A stretch of 64,000 nucleotides of DNA from Laccaria trichodermophora (lineage: Eukaryota; Basidiomycota; Agaricomycetes; Agaricales; Hydnangiaceae): contig JACTVC010000035.1 in assembly GCA_018417955.1 (NCBI GenBank), forward strand, positions 248,001 through 312,000. The letters run 5' to 3'. Below, piece by piece: positions 38,189-50,240 of this stretch (position 1 is its first letter; each line of letters begins with the position of its first letter). The translations under genes were made by a program, and so were the position numbers. The notes under the pieces are model-generated. The model made no database searches and was not told the DNA's origin. It saw nothing but the letters and a program-made list of their open reading frames with translations.

Positions 38189-38350
38189 TTTTTGCACGGC
38201 CTGGACCGTGGGAAAGAAGCGTATGTGGAAGTTCTAGATCAAGAAGCGGGGGATGTTTTGTATCTGTTTGTTCTAGTGACCTCTTCTTCAGCTTAAGTAC
38301 GACTTGGGGAATCTCTTGTTCAAGTTTGGTTTAAATACAGTTGTTTTTTT

Positions 38351-38582
38351 AACCGCGAGTCGACCTGCGAGGATAACTTAGTACAAGAACTGTTCAACTG
38401 TGATAAAAAGGCTACCGACAAACTTGCGACAAACAACGAAAAATGTTGTACCACATGCGGTAATACTTAGCATTATGAATGATGTAAGAAATTTGGGTAT
38501 CGGGTTTTGCGCCTAAAGGCGCGCTACGTGGTTATTAGTAATCCTCAGTATGGTGGTTTGTAACCGCGAGACGACCTGTGAG
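38351..38582. repeat. Short dispersed repeat, two copies
   Basis: AACCGCGAGTCGACCTGCGAG at 38351 recurs as AACCGCGAGACGACCTGTGAG at 38562. Both are followed by an (A)ACTTAGT string, but the second has an extra insert holding the hairpin GAACCGCTTTGCGGTTC. Confidence 0.6.
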
Positions 38583-38939
38583 GAGCGAACCGCTTTGCGG
38601 TTCGGCGACAAGCATGGAGGGTGACTTAGTGGAAGGTTTTGTTCATAAGTAGCAGAGCTTAGACTGAGTGATATTGTCGGGAGCTGAATCAGTGCCAAAT
38701 CAGTGCTTTGCAAGCAAGGTGACTGCTGGTGACTGCTGCCACAGGTAATTGTCAGCCTCTTGTAGAACGTATGAATTGATTAAATGTCACGTCGAGAGTT
38801 AATACAGATCCGTCATCAAATTGCAGTTCCATGCACGACTAAAAGCGACGAAAAACTACGAATGATGCTTGGAGGCAACTGGGAGATCAAGAAAATCAGG
38901 TATCGGGTTTTGCGCCCGAAGGCGCGCTATGTGGTTATT
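38495..38939. repeat. Second dispersed repeat, two copies
   Basis: A unit of about 40 bp (GGTATCGGGTTTTGCGCC, 3-4 variable bases, GGCGCGCTAYGTGGTTATT) at about 38496-38537 and again at about 38899-38939. Each contains a small GCGCC/GGCGC hairpin. Part of an unidentified element. Confidence 0.6.
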
Positions 38940-39829
38940 GGCAGAATATTAATAAGGTCTTTGAGCGAACGGCGTGGCACGTGATACTTTGTTTTCGCAC
39001 CTCCCATCTACCTACCAACTAGTACCAAGTCCAATGGTAGTACTTACCGGAAGTTGGAACAAAGACCTATCTATGCCAACAGCACTGGAAACTTTCTGCT
39101 GTACTCACGATACCGACAACCGGCACCCTGTCGAGAACCCCGCGCATCTGAAGATTACAAGTCTACTGTATTTCGGTGGAGATTGGGGGAAGAGGTGGCT
39201 AAGTCGCGGCCCATTATATTAACACACCGGCGCGCCACATCACGTCCGCCTTCAGCCCGACTTATCGATGCCATACCATTACTCCTTGCCCTGCCACCAA
39301 ATCTTGGCCTCCTCTGCCATCACTTCCAGTCCAACCATGACATGCCATTTACTGCCGTTATTGCCATTCCAGTCTATTACGGTCATACGTAACCATCTAC
39401 TGCTGTGGTTATCAGTCCGGCGACTGCCATTACTGCCATGCTCAAATTACGAACGAATATTTGTTTGTACCCGGCCGTTTTCCGTTACTTATCTGGCTTT
39501 GAGCAACGCCAGTGAGTACTAGGACTCAGAGGGTAGGACCGCTCGCATGAAAGCTACCTGAGTCATCCACTGTATCACAATATTCGGCACCGACTGCTCA
39601 CCAGCTTCCATGAATGCCACGTTTGCTTCCCCCTCGACTGCGCATACATCGTACAAGCGCAGCACACAAATTCTCTGTATCGATATCTTTCCATCGAAAT
39701 CGCCAAATGTACAACATTGCATTTCAATGTAACTTTATACAAGCAGAACAATTCGACAATGCATACATAGAGTCCAAAAATCAATAATATCACCTATACA
39801 GCATGATTTCCAGTTTGAATGCCTCCATC

Positions 39830-42553
39830 TTAACAAATAAACATAAGGTTCGTATCCTATAATCATGTCAGAGAGTATAGAATATGGGAAGCGATACACA
39901 CACCATTGGATGAGAGCACGCGAGCTTGGATTAAGGTTTGATATTAGTTTGCGTTTGAACAACTGAAATAACGCACCTGAGGTTTCTGCGCGTATTTGGC
40001 TTTCAGAATTGCTCGGATGTTGACCAGAAGTTGTTGATAACTCTGTTGAGGGTTGGCGGCTGGTAAGGGGGGTGAAGGTCAACGTTAGATGCAATTTCAC
40101 TCTAAACCAACACGAACTAAGTGCAGAAATGAAAGCCTAAATGCATCAAGTAATAAGAATACATTCGGAGAGGATAGACGTTATGCTTACGAAGCTCATA
40201 GCACCGGTTGCTTGACCTCCTTCTTGCGTATCGGCGCTTGTCTGAGAATCCTTGCAACCACTCCACGAAATCTAAGACGACATAAGCGTCAGCATTCTTC
40301 TAATCAAGCTTCGACTTGAAAGATGAAACTGACAACATCAGCGGGACTAGTCTTCGTCGCCCGAGCAAACTTTTCTGCTTTCTGCGTGCTCCCACCTGCA
40401 GTTTTAACAAGACCAAGGGCAGACTTGAGCACACCGCCCATGTCTCCCCGTGCATATGATGTAACGGCTGATAGCAAGCCCTGCCCCGCTTCAGCAGCTA
40501 GATTGGGTTCTTTGAGCTTGCCTTCTGTCGAATACTGAGATGAGGTATCGTGAATATGTGGAGCGGAGAGATAGAGCATAGGTCATACCATATAAGGAAG
40601 ATCGAGAGCAGATCCGGAGTGGCAACACTGTTATGGAAGTGGTAAGTCTCTTGAGAGGAAATATAACGAAGCACTCACGTCGAAAATAGCCGTTAAACGA
40701 CAGCCAGGGGAAAGCGGCTTCACCATAATGTCGTGCATCAGCTGAGGGCCAGGGCAGTCAATACATCGTCAATTCTAAAGTACTCCTCTCCTACATCATC
40801 GACGATATGTCCGTTGGCTTCATGGTCCATCTAGAAATAATTAGAAATAGCAAGCAGCTGATGCAACAACCAAACTTGCAGGGTAAATCACTAGACAAAA
40901 TTGAAGGGGGTGTCAGGTTGAAATGAATAAGTTTGAGAAGCCGATACAGTACCTTCGTCAAAACCGTCTGCCTCATCACCATCGAGGTCCTTGGTCTGAC
41001 CTCCGTGACCAGAATCTACGTCTACGTTAAGATAGGTTCTGAAACCCGACCGAAGCTGCTTACAATGGAAGAACAAGGAGTCGTTTGGAGATGCGTTCCG
41101 AGTCAACCATTGCATTCCGTTGATCTGAACAAAATGAGATCTGTGGGAAGCTCGCTTACGTCTTGACGTACAATGTTTTCACGCGTGGGCATCATACGAG
41201 GATTCTTGGCATCATCTGTGAGCATCACAATATCTTCTTTCTTGTAGCCAAATTGTGCTGGATGGAGATGTGAGAGCAAATACGAATGAAGGGAGTGTGG
41301 GACTTGCTGCAAATAAAACGCTGGACGTTCAGAGCATCGTTAATACATCCCGCCAATTCTGCATCTTGGCCAAAGTAGTTGATACCGATCTGCGATTCAG
41401 GAAATGAGATGGAGTATAAGTAGAGTGAAGCAAGTGAAACGCACGCAAAGAGCTTTCTTCTTTCCTGTACACTGAGAATATTGAAAGAATGGCTGCGCAT
41501 CTCTGTTGTTTGCTCCTTGGAAATGTGGTCCGTAATGTTGCACTTGGCTGGGTGGCATCGGAGGAGGGCCAGCTGAAAATTTTTGCTTTAACCCAAAATG
41601 AAGGTTTAATTCACGAAAACCATACGGGGTGGCTGATAAGCATTAGAGTGACTGGGAAGAAGTTTATCTGTGTTCAATACGAAAAGTAACAAGAATGATA
41701 CATACGGAGGTGGAGGCCCGGGTGGTGGACGGTACCCTTGAGAGTTTTGTCCGGGATAACCGCCCTGCGCATGTTGACCTGGGTATCCGCCAGGTGGGGG
41801 GGCAGGAGGGCCATGTGGAGGGCCATGAGGAGGAGAGTGGTGGTATTGTTGACCAGGATATCCTCGGCTAGCCGGGGGAGGACCTGCGGGTGGGGCATAT
41901 CTGTTACAATAGAGGAAGTCAAGATACGGAGCAGGGGATACGTTTCTTGCGCAGCTCTCACCCATGGGCTTGAGGAAATCCGAACCTGGAATGTTTCTCA
42001 GCCTTGTGAATATTTTTGAGGATAATTACTCACCCAGAAGGTGGTGGTGGTGGACCAGAGTTTGCACCGTAGCCAGAAGGTGGCGGACCTGGAGGGGCTC
42101 CATACCCAGATGGAGACCCTGGAGGTGGACCGTACCCAGATGGAGGTCCTGGGGGTGGGCCATATCCGGACGGCGGACCAGGAGGTCCACTTTGAAAATT
42201 GATGATTAGCGACCCGTTAAGTCAGAAGATTGTTTCAAAACCAAATGAGGGAGAAAAGTGGGCGTAAATTAAATCAAATCGATAAATACCTATTCGGAGG
42301 GTGACCGCCGGGAGGCGCGTATGAAGGCGCATATCCAGGATTGTAGCCAGCTGGAGGCGCACCCGGTGGAGGGCCACTAGATGAAAAGATGTTTTCTCTC
42401 TAGGTGCTCTGAGATCACTGAATACGGTGTCTTACGAGTTTGGGAACGACGGGAAGCTGAAATTGAGCTGTGAGCGCGAAATTTGGTGAGCGGTTTAGTT
42501 TCAACGTACGCGGGCGGTGGCGAACCGTATGATTGCTGATTGTTATTCCACAT
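39830..42553 (-). CDS. MCA1: Type I metacaspase with long proline-rich prodomain
   Basis: Cysteine peptidase of clan CD, cutting after Arg/Lys and linked to stress response, protein quality control and cell death. ATG 42553 gives [17 protein letters not shown] repetitive Gly/Pro/Tyr prodomain ([15 protein letters not shown] units, about 41690-42550) precedes the p20 domain: [53 protein letters not shown] (His of the dyad) and [20 protein letters not shown] (catalytic Cys, spliced about 40650-40720). The p10 part has [27 protein letters not shown] and [20 protein letters not shown]. It ends [12 protein letters not shown] at 39830 after two small introns. The dyad is intact. Several introns split the prodomain repeats. 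Confidence 0.92.
41690..42550 (-). repeat. Tandem Gly-Pro-Tyr coding repeats of the metacaspase prodomain
   Basis: Imperfect units encoding GYGPPPG or GYPGQ recur about a dozen times, most regular at 42030-42190. They belong to the prodomain and give shadow frames on the other strand. Confidence 0.7.
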
Positions 42554-43248
42554 GGAGAGAATGCTCGATAAGAAAGTTCGTTTGCGGCGGTGAGCTCTTG
42601 TCGAGTTCGAGTTTAAGTATCAATCTCCCTCATCGCCACCGCAGGTGACTCATTTAGATGCCGCCGATCATAATCATCTGAACGTTGCTAGTATTCCCTT
42701 GTATTCTTTAAGTACTAGCTAGTAGCCTCATGGGCGGCATATGCAAGACATACTTACTCGAAATTTCCATAAATTGATGTCAGAGAGAGTTAGAGTTAGA
42801 GTTATATTCCGGAGCGGTCCCAATGTCATGAAAGAAAGTATAAGTTGAGAAGGAAATTAACCTGGGGCGATGCGCATCGCCTCTGAGATATGAGCTATCG
42901 AGTCCAGGCTGCCCATTTTCGCTCTGCTGACTTGCTGCTGACCACGCCGGGGACGTTGAGTCTTGGGTCTATTCGATTAGGAGGGTAGAAATCCATCGGA
43001 CACGTTATTCAAATAAAACCTATCAAGATACAGGGAGATAAAAAAAGGATGTAGTTATTTGCATCCGATCTGATAGCCTTCAAGCACTTCGATTTGTGTG
43101 GTACATGCGGAGAAGCACGGAGAACGTCTTAACGCGGCTTGGTTTGTACAAGAAAATGAAGGTAAGGCACCTAAAAAGATGATTGAATATTGAATGTGGA
43201 CGCTCATGACCGCCATACCTTATCTGTAACAAGTGCTTTCGAGTTTGT
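42554..43248. other. Intergenic region between metacaspase and AT-hook gene
   Basis: About 695 bp with the metacaspase promoter and the 3' flank of the AT-hook gene. It contains a short GAGTTA micro-repeat near 42785-42803. No gene recognised. Confidence 0.4.
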
Positions 43249-44647
43249 TTAAACAGAGGTAATGGCGTGGGCGGCATCGACTAAGATAAGGTCTGCGTCT
43301 GCCTCGCCTTCAGCATCGGCCTCGGCATCTAATTCGTCTTGATGGAAACAAGATAACGTTATACAAGGTGACTTATAAGAGGGATCTAAACAAATACCAA
43401 TCTGCAGAGCAAGAGTTGGGTCATTCTCTATAAAAATATAAAATCGCATCAGTGATGATGGTAGCAAGACAATTGTTTAGATTAACCTTTGTTAGACCCC
43501 CCGAAGTTCGATGAATCGCCCTCGGGGTTGGTGAGGAGATGATCCTCAAGGAGTTGCTCCTCATCCTCGCCGTCATCATCCTCGCCATCCTGCCCCTCTT
43601 CGTCGCCTGCGGCAGCCTTTAACATGGCGCGGGGTGTAATGAAGACACCTTCAAATGTTAACTTACCACCCCCCTCTGCTGGTACAATAGGATTTTTCCT
43701 GGGTCGGCCCCTGCCGCGCTTCACTACGTCGCCAACGGGGGGTTCGCTTTCCTTGACATGTCCTCGTCCCCGCCTGTACTTCACTGGAACAGTCGCATCT
43801 TCAACGGACGCTTTTCTGGGGCGGCCCCTTCCGCGTTTAACAGCGGAAGTAGTCTCGTCAGTTACCTGGGCGACGTCGCTTTTCCTAGGGCGTCCCCTTC
43901 CTCGTTTAACGACGACCTTTGGCCCTTTGGCGCTAACTGTAGGTGCGTCACTTTTCCTTGGACGGCCCCGCCCGCGCTTTACAGGTGCGCTCGCAGCTGC
44001 AATTGGCTCACTCTTTCTTGGACGTCCCCTACCACGTTTCACAAGTACGCTGGTATCGCTCTTTCTTGGTCGGCCTCTGCCACGTTTGACCGGCGCGGAA
44101 ATGGATGACGAACCCGGACCAGGATCCGACACACGCACTCGCTTCGCACCTTTGTGTCGCGTATTATAACCAGGAGTTTCCCCTTCCTCTTGGACATCTT
44201 CTTCTTCGTCATCCTGTCTTGTCCTTTTCCTGGTGGTAGGTGTTATCGGTTCCTCCCCAAGCGATTTTTGGGAAGCTTTGAAACGGGAGGGTGAAGACTC
44301 CAGTTCTTCGAGAGTAGCGTCTACTGTTAAAGGGATAATATGTAAGATTACAGCCGTGAAATGTGGGGATTTTCTCAAGGAAGAATAAATAAAGCCACGA
44401 TGCGGGCAGATAAAAAAATGAAAGGACAACTGCACACTCCACAGAAAATCTGTCATGAAAAAAGATCATAAAAATGAGACTGACATCCATTTTTACTGAC
44501 ATCCTGTAAGAATGTCAACATTTCCTCTCTGCGTGCAGGCACAGCAGAGCGACGACCGAGTTGGACACAGATAAGGCGAAGGCAATCCGCTTTGAGCATG
44601 TCCCAGGGAAAATTTCCGCCATCGATGGAATTTTCAGTAGCAGCCAT
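43249..44647 (-). CDS. AT-hook DNA-binding protein
   Basis: Starts MAATENSIDGGNFPWDMLKA at 44647. The first 55 residues (WDMLKADCLRLICVQLGRRS, PARREEMLTFLQDV) form a small helical unit resembling a SAP-like fold, split by an intron. A charged linker and a basic region follow. Then come six intact AT-hooks with the core KRGRGRPRK (about 43685-44090), spaced 8-24 residues apart, plus one broken hook (YRRGRGHVKE) between the fifth and last. The C-terminus is highly acidic (DEEGQDGEDDDGEDEEQ) and, after introns, ends DLILVDAAHAITSV at 43249. AT-hooks bind the minor groove of AT-rich DNA. It is a probable chromatin or transcription factor; no orthologue named. Confidence 0.82.
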
Positions 44648-44821
44648 GTGGATAAAAGTGTTGGCGAAAGTTCAAGCCAGGAAGCTGGGAAAGCGAGTTA
44701 CGAGCGTTTGAGACAAGTTGGATGAGCGATTCGTGCCTTTCCCACGTTATTCAACGATGTACTCAAAGAGTCATTTCTTAACAACCTTTACCTTGCCTTT
44801 ACCCAATCTTCACCTCATTAA

Positions 44822-45335
44822 ATGAGTAAACTTTCCTACATCAAGGCTGACCTTTTTTCAGCACCTGACAACACCATCCTTGTTCATGCCTGCAACACCG
44901 TTGGATCTTGGGGAGGTGGCATAGCTCTGGCTTTCCGAGAAAAATACCCCGTCCAATACAAAATGTATAATGCTCTCTGCCGAGAGCGTGGGGATGAATT
45001 AATTGGGACGTGTTTTCTTATACCTGGAGAAAAGCATCATATTGCTTGCCTTTTCACATCGCGGGCGTACGGTCGTCGAAAAGACAAGCCTGCCGAGATC
45101 CTTGCGGCTACACGTCTGGCGCTGCAAGATCTCCAACGGCAGAACAAGGATGGAAGGAAATTACATGCTTGGTATGTCTGGGCATGGCATTTTAGTTTTG
45201 TTGAATTCATGATTACTAATAACCATCTCCAGTCGCTTCAATTCTGGAAAATTTGCGGTTCCTTGGCAAGATACTGAAGCTATTATCAAGCAGCTTGAGA
45301 TGGAGATGGTGGTGTACGATCCCGTCACCACTTGA
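44822..45335 (+). CDS. POA1: Macro-domain ADP-ribose 1''-phosphate phosphatase-like protein
   Basis: Small single macro-domain protein like yeast Poa1, which removes the phosphate from ADP-ribose-1''-P formed during tRNA splicing. Begins MSKLSYIKADLFSAPDNTIL. The ADP-ribose pocket motifs are VHACNTVGSWGGGIALAF (Asn and glycine loop) and CLFTSRAYGRRKDKPAEILA. After an intron at about 45172-45232, the C-terminal part reads SRFNSGKFAVPWQDTEAII and QLEMEMVVYDP, ending at TGA 45335. Length of about 150 residues fits a lone macro domain. Intact. Ssr4 follows on the same strand. Confidence 0.88.
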
Positions 45336-45582
45336 GTGTGATTTTCCGCTGTGAAGGTAAATTTCAATATGTATTCGCTTTCAATCGCACCCCGGATCCC
45401 TACATATCCATCTGCCCTCTATAAATTAATACCTAATATATACCAATTATCTCCTCTATACAAACTATGTGCTACCACCGACAGGGCAAACTGGTGCATG
45501 TAAATACTGTCATCCTCTTTTTCCATGGAATAACCCGCGGACTGACACGTCCTAACCAAACAACGCCTTGCTTTCAGATCTA

Positions 45583-47044
45583 ATGACAACATTTCAGCAA
45601 GCCCAAGCGGAAGGCCTCTGCTTGCGTTTTCCTAATAATCTCGGTAACCACAGGGAGATTAACTATGAACATGCAGTAGAAATGCTCCTCCGAGCTATTC
45701 CCACATCTCAAAACACACCATTTGTGTGGGGGTTCATTGACAAGCCTGCTGGTTCGTCCTGGCACCTGATTTCAATTTGCAAGATGATCTCCACACATAT
45801 ATCACAGATGGCCAGATTTTACTCCTGTTTTTATCGACACAAGCGCCATTTCCAAATGACGGCATCCGCTACCAGGATGCAGAGGTTAAATACGCCATGC
45901 CGGTTGGAACCACCCGTGTGAGTGGGTTCATCCACCCTTTGCAGTGACCCGTGCATTTCTCATTTGTGTATCAGGAGCTCGAGGTACACGAAGCAAAGTG
46001 CGGTTTTATTCCAGGTTCACAGGATCAAAACGCATCGCGTGTCCGGCGACGATACCGTCTTGTGAAAGGCGGACACTCTCAATTAGTTCTCGTTCATTAC
46101 ACAAGAGGGCAACCAACACGTAAGTGTTTGTGCTTGGATATGTAATATGTGGGGGGGCAAACTTCGTTGGCTGACTTTCAGCATTCTCTTTTGAAAAGCC
46201 ATCGCGCCCGCACTCGTAAATCAACCCGTACGCGCTTATCCACTCCGAACCATCAACGAGCCGCCAATGTTCGTCATCGGTGACAAAGCCGGACAGAAAG
46301 TCTATCCCCCAGGCGGCTCCTCTATGCACGGACCTCCATCCGCCCCGCCAATGCCTCCAACCACGATAGGCATGGGGATGAACATGAGCCAGCAGCAAGC
46401 CATGTTGGCGCATCAGAATAGTAACATGGAGATGTTGGAACGTAGACGAGAGCGTGAGAGGGAGCAGCAAAATCGGAATCGGAGTGGGAGTACCGGTGGG
46501 GTGAGTAAAGGCTCCTTGAATTTTCTATGAATTTTCGATTAAGCGCGTTTTGTTAGCGTCCTCACAGGCCTGAAGATGATGATTCTGGCGGTGAGTTCAC
46601 GTATGGTTGTGCTTTCGAAGTAATTGAAGTAAATTGTGTTTTCCTTAGATGATACCGAGCAAATAGCGACACGAACTCTAGCGTTCACCAGATACAAACG
46701 CAATCATGATTTGATGAATGAAGTTTTTCGTCAAGCGGCGTATGGCAAGTTTGCGATCATGATTCCCACCACGTTCAATCCAACGAGAGCTATTTTCTTA
46801 TACAGGCGATAAGAAAGAGCGACCTTACACTAGCCCATACTCCATTTTCAACAAAGATGATTTGGAAGCTAAGGCTGTATGTTTTGATATTCATGGTGCA
46901 GTATTTTGATTAATTTTTTTCCACTATCTGTAGGCAAAACTGGAAGCTGAAATTGAGACATTAAAGCAAAAGTCTGCGTCACGTAAACTTCAAGGAGCTC
47001 CTGATTTATCCATGGAGTCTTTTGGAGATCCCATCTCTGCGTAG
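45583..47044 (+). CDS. ssr4: SWI/SNF and RSC chromatin-remodelling subunit Ssr4
   Basis: Matches the Ssr4 (DUF1750) family, a core subunit shared by fungal SWI/SNF and RSC remodellers in the nucleus. Key strings are GLCLRFPNNLGNHREINYEH, TPFVWGFIDKPA, LQ-type strand DGQILLLFL, ELEVHEAKCGFIPGSQDQNA, SRVRRRYRLVKGGHSQLVLVH, then a Pro/Met-rich linker. The diagnostic C-terminal motif LAFTRYKRNHDLMNEVFRQA follows, with a short coiled coil (KAAKLEAEIETLKQKSA), ending at TAG 47044. Six or more small introns. The start is uncertain: ATG 45583 is the nearest in frame, but a canonical intron (about 45494-45578) could join an upstream exon beginning at ATG 45369 (MYSLSIAPRIPTYPS..). Confidence 0.82.
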
Positions 47045-47473
47045 CTACCTCTACTTACCTCTATATATACCACTGTATCCTTAGTTTTGTTTTTCTGCTC
47101 GATGGCAACAAGGTGACCATTAATTGTTGGTCATGACATTCGAGTGGGGAGGAGGCAATACAGATACATTATTGCTACAATAGGGTATCATGTACACGAG
47201 ATGCATTGTGTCACCACAAAATGCAGGAAGGATTGTGCCAAGGGGCGAAGACAAGATAAAGGGGAAAGATGTTACAGTACATGTAAATCGGCGATACTGA
47301 ACGAAGGCGTGATGAGTAGGAAATGAAGTGATCGAAATGATAATCCAACAATGGAGGCATAGAATGTGGGTTAGAAAGAACAGATCGAACGTTGAGGAAA
47401 TCGATAGATAAGAGTATAGCCGCAGAGCTTCGATAGATAGCGATGTGTGGTGATGGAGATTGTTGTGTTTTCC
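47045..47473. other. Convergent 3' intergenic region
   Basis: About 430 bp between the stops of ssr4 and the kinase gene. It should contain both terminators. Nothing else recognised. Confidence 0.4.
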
Positions 47474-49572
47474 TCATTCACGATCCATGCTTCTGCCACG
47501 ATTAACACGGCCAGATGCCGGCAGTCCCCTAAAATGGTTCAAGAAAGATTCCACAGAATGTTTCTGAACAAGTGGAGCCGCGATAACCCTTTCCTGATCT
47601 CTTGCCCAACTTTTGGTGGAGGAGGGGGGTTGTGCACTGGTGGGACGTTTCCGTCGAGACGGAGCCAGGCTGGAGTTACGTGACGACCTTGCGCTTCGGC
47701 GGGCATGATGGTTAAGTTCGTCATGCCCGTTTGACGAGAGCGACACCTGATCTTCTGGTATCGGCTTCTTGCCCAATTCCGCCGACCAATCAGACGGGAC
47801 GTCGCGCGTATCTTCCCTCTGGTGTACGGCAGAGTACAAATCTCCGTGTCGGATAGATCTTAAGCTCCGACCGTTATCTCTGGGTGAATCTAAGTCGAGC
47901 TCATCGGGTTGCTCCAGAACTGTTGGAGGATGGAAGAGGGATTCGATGTCCGCTGGCGTCGTAGGCACGATGCTGGGACTTGGTGAACGTGAGGCAAAGG
48001 TGTGGGATTTGTTAGGCTTTCGTCCGCGCTCAACTGCTGACGACGGTGAACTCGAGAATGGAGATGAAGTGGTCGAAGAAAGGTTCAAGATAGAGGTGCT
48101 GATGGAAATGTGAGATGGTGATGGGGCTCGAGAATGCCGAGACATGCTTCGATTAGACGCCCTCGCAGACGAGGTCACGATGGGCGCCCTCGACTGCGAA
48201 CGCTTGGCCCTAGAGGAGGACCGTCGTGAAGCAGCATCAAGCGCTGGCCTTGACCTTGGTTCTTCGTCCTGCCAGTCAGAGATATCAGGAATAGAAAGTT
48301 CTGCAGGACGAGAGTGAGAACGAGATTGTGAAGCTGATGCTCTCCCGCATTGCAACTCCAGATCATCGTCTGACTCGCCGTGGGTGGCGTCGTCACCTTC
48401 TGCGCCCCAACCGACACCCCATGCTATTTCGTCGACCATGGCAATAGTCCATCTGTTTGAGATCTGGCGCTCGAGGCAGCCTTTCAAAATTCGCTCGGCG
48501 CCCCGACCTATATCTGTGGGGACTTCGTATTCACCTAAGGCCAGTAAGCAACTGTGTTATGAGAAGGAAGGGAATGAAAAGAAGAATTACCGTTTAGTAT
48601 TTTCATTTGAAGGCGAGGCTCAAATGAATCCGAAAAGGGCAGCCGTCCTGTTAGCAAAGTGTAAAGCATAACGCCGAGCGCCCATATATCCTGACATGGA
48701 TGGGGTCGCATTGCATCTGCCGTTTGAGGAAGGAGAAGCTCGGGAGGTGCATAGGGAAGGGACCCTGGCTGGAATACATGTGCAGGATCGATGTTCGATG
48801 TGGAATTACGATGACGAGTGCTGCTATGGCGTGCTACTTGATGTAACTGGAAACTTGTCCTTCGCTTTGACGATGGGACAGCTAGAGAAACAGCACGATG
48901 GACGGCAGGATGGTGCAAATTGTCAGGAGGAGTGTCGTGTTGCTCGGCCTGGAGCTGATCGTCTTCATCGATCTCACCAATCTTCCTTGTCATTCCAAAA
49001 TCACCGATTCTGCACACACCCATCTCATCCACCAGCACATTCTCTAGTTTCATGTCCCTATGGACGAACATCGCAACTTCATGCAAGTATCGCAAACCTC
49101 TCACTACCTGCCTGAACATCATCCCTGCATCATCCTGTGGTAGCGCCGGCCGCCCATCTCGCTTCAAAATATCGAAAAGCGACCCAGCAGGACATAACAA
49201 GGTGACAAAATAATCAGCGTAGGAAGTGTGAACGACAGAGAAGAGAGGCAGGATGTGTTCATGGCTCAAAGAGGACCAAATAGACGCTTCATGTTGCAGA
49301 CGTTTGCGGGCTTGTGGAGCGTTTCCAGCCTTGACAAGATCCGAGCGGCGAACGATCTTCACAGCTACGACGCCGCCAGTAGGTGAGGACGCTCGCCGTA
49401 TGATAGAAGAAGCTCCGTGGCCAATGATTGCGCCAAGAGTGTAGCCGGCAACGACTTGGCCCTCATCGTCTGGTAAAGGAGCATGGGTCGCCGTTGGGCT
49501 GCTGAAGGCGGACAAGAATAACGCTGCGGGTGATGCTGAAAGGTTGCTGCTTTGAGAAGAGCTTGCAGACAT
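47474..49572 (-). CDS. Serine/threonine protein kinase with Ser/Arg-rich tail
   Basis: ATG 49572 begins MSASSSQSSNLSASPAALFL. The kinase domain has the P-loop IIGHGASSIIRRAS, the VAIK lysine in VVAVKIVRR, HEHILPLFSVV, the catalytic loop FVHRDMKLENVLV, IGDFGMTRK (DFG) and YAPPELLLP in place of APE, then DIWALGVMLYTLLTGRLPFS. About 75 residues (EQHDTPPDNLHH..) are inserted between DFG and APPE. After an intron (about 48540-48590) the lobe closes with ILKGCLERQISNRWTIAMV. A long Ser/Arg/Pro-rich, probably disordered tail runs to 47474 and ends NRGRSMDRE. All catalytic residues are present, so it should be active. The enlarged activation segment resembles fungal nutrient-type kinases, but the orthologue is not identified. 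Confidence 0.88.
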
Positions 49573-50240
49573 GAAAGAGGGGAGTTGGTAGAAAAGACAA
49601 AGCAATGTGACGGTTTTCTTGGGTTTGGCGAAACCTCGGAGATTGAGACTCAGTTAAGGCAAATGGAAGTCCAGATCTTGACCTGATGATACAGGAAAGT
49701 GGCAGTGAATGGCAGTGACTAGATCACTTTGAACAACAACTAGCCCAAGTCAAGTCTAGTCAGACTGTCCACACGACTTGGCTCCGACAGGGCTCGACAC
49801 CTGTCACTTGTCAGTGTCACACCTTGTCACCGCTACTTTTCCAAAGATGACAAAGCTTATGGAGAGCCTAAATTTCATGTGCCCTTTCCTTCTCCCTTTA
49901 CATAACTGTCGTAACAGAAATGATCCATTTGATAAAAGGAACAAAACTGTTAGACAATGTTCATAAATACCCATATCACATTGGAACCGCCCCGGAATTC
50001 ATCTATCTATGTATCTCTTATCTTAAGCATGTCCCACTGCCGTATTTAACACTGTTGGATTCGAGCCCCAAAAACCGGCAGGGAGTCAAACCCAAGTTGA
50101 GACCCAACGTAGGATCAATAAATAAATATCCCCCGAACTCCCCGTTTCTCTAGGAGCGCTCAAGCTCATGCCGACTAGAACTTAAAGGTTCAAGTTCAAA
50201 CCACGTGATATTACACGTCTTTAGATCTCCTCCCATAAAC
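49573..50240. other. Divergent intergenic region, kinase / HUT1
   Basis: About 670 bp holding both promoters. Small unsupported frames only; no tRNA or repeat found. Confidence 0.4.

Larger units (their letters stand above)
38300..39829. other. Gene-free repeat-bearing interval
   Basis: About 1.5 kb with no supportable gene. It holds the two repeat families above and, at about 39270-39450, a degenerate CCATTACTGCC-like low-complexity tract. The right end is the 3' flank of the metacaspase gene. Confidence 0.45.

Noticed and set aside
43624..44169. Long plus-strand frame rich in FLGRPLPRL repeats
   Set aside because: It is the antisense shadow of the AT-hook repeats on the reverse strand; composition is set by the RGRPRK codons.
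50050..50100. GGATTCGAGCC string resembling a tRNA T-loop on the reverse strand
   Set aside because: The 7-bp loop context and the other arms do not fit a cloverleaf.
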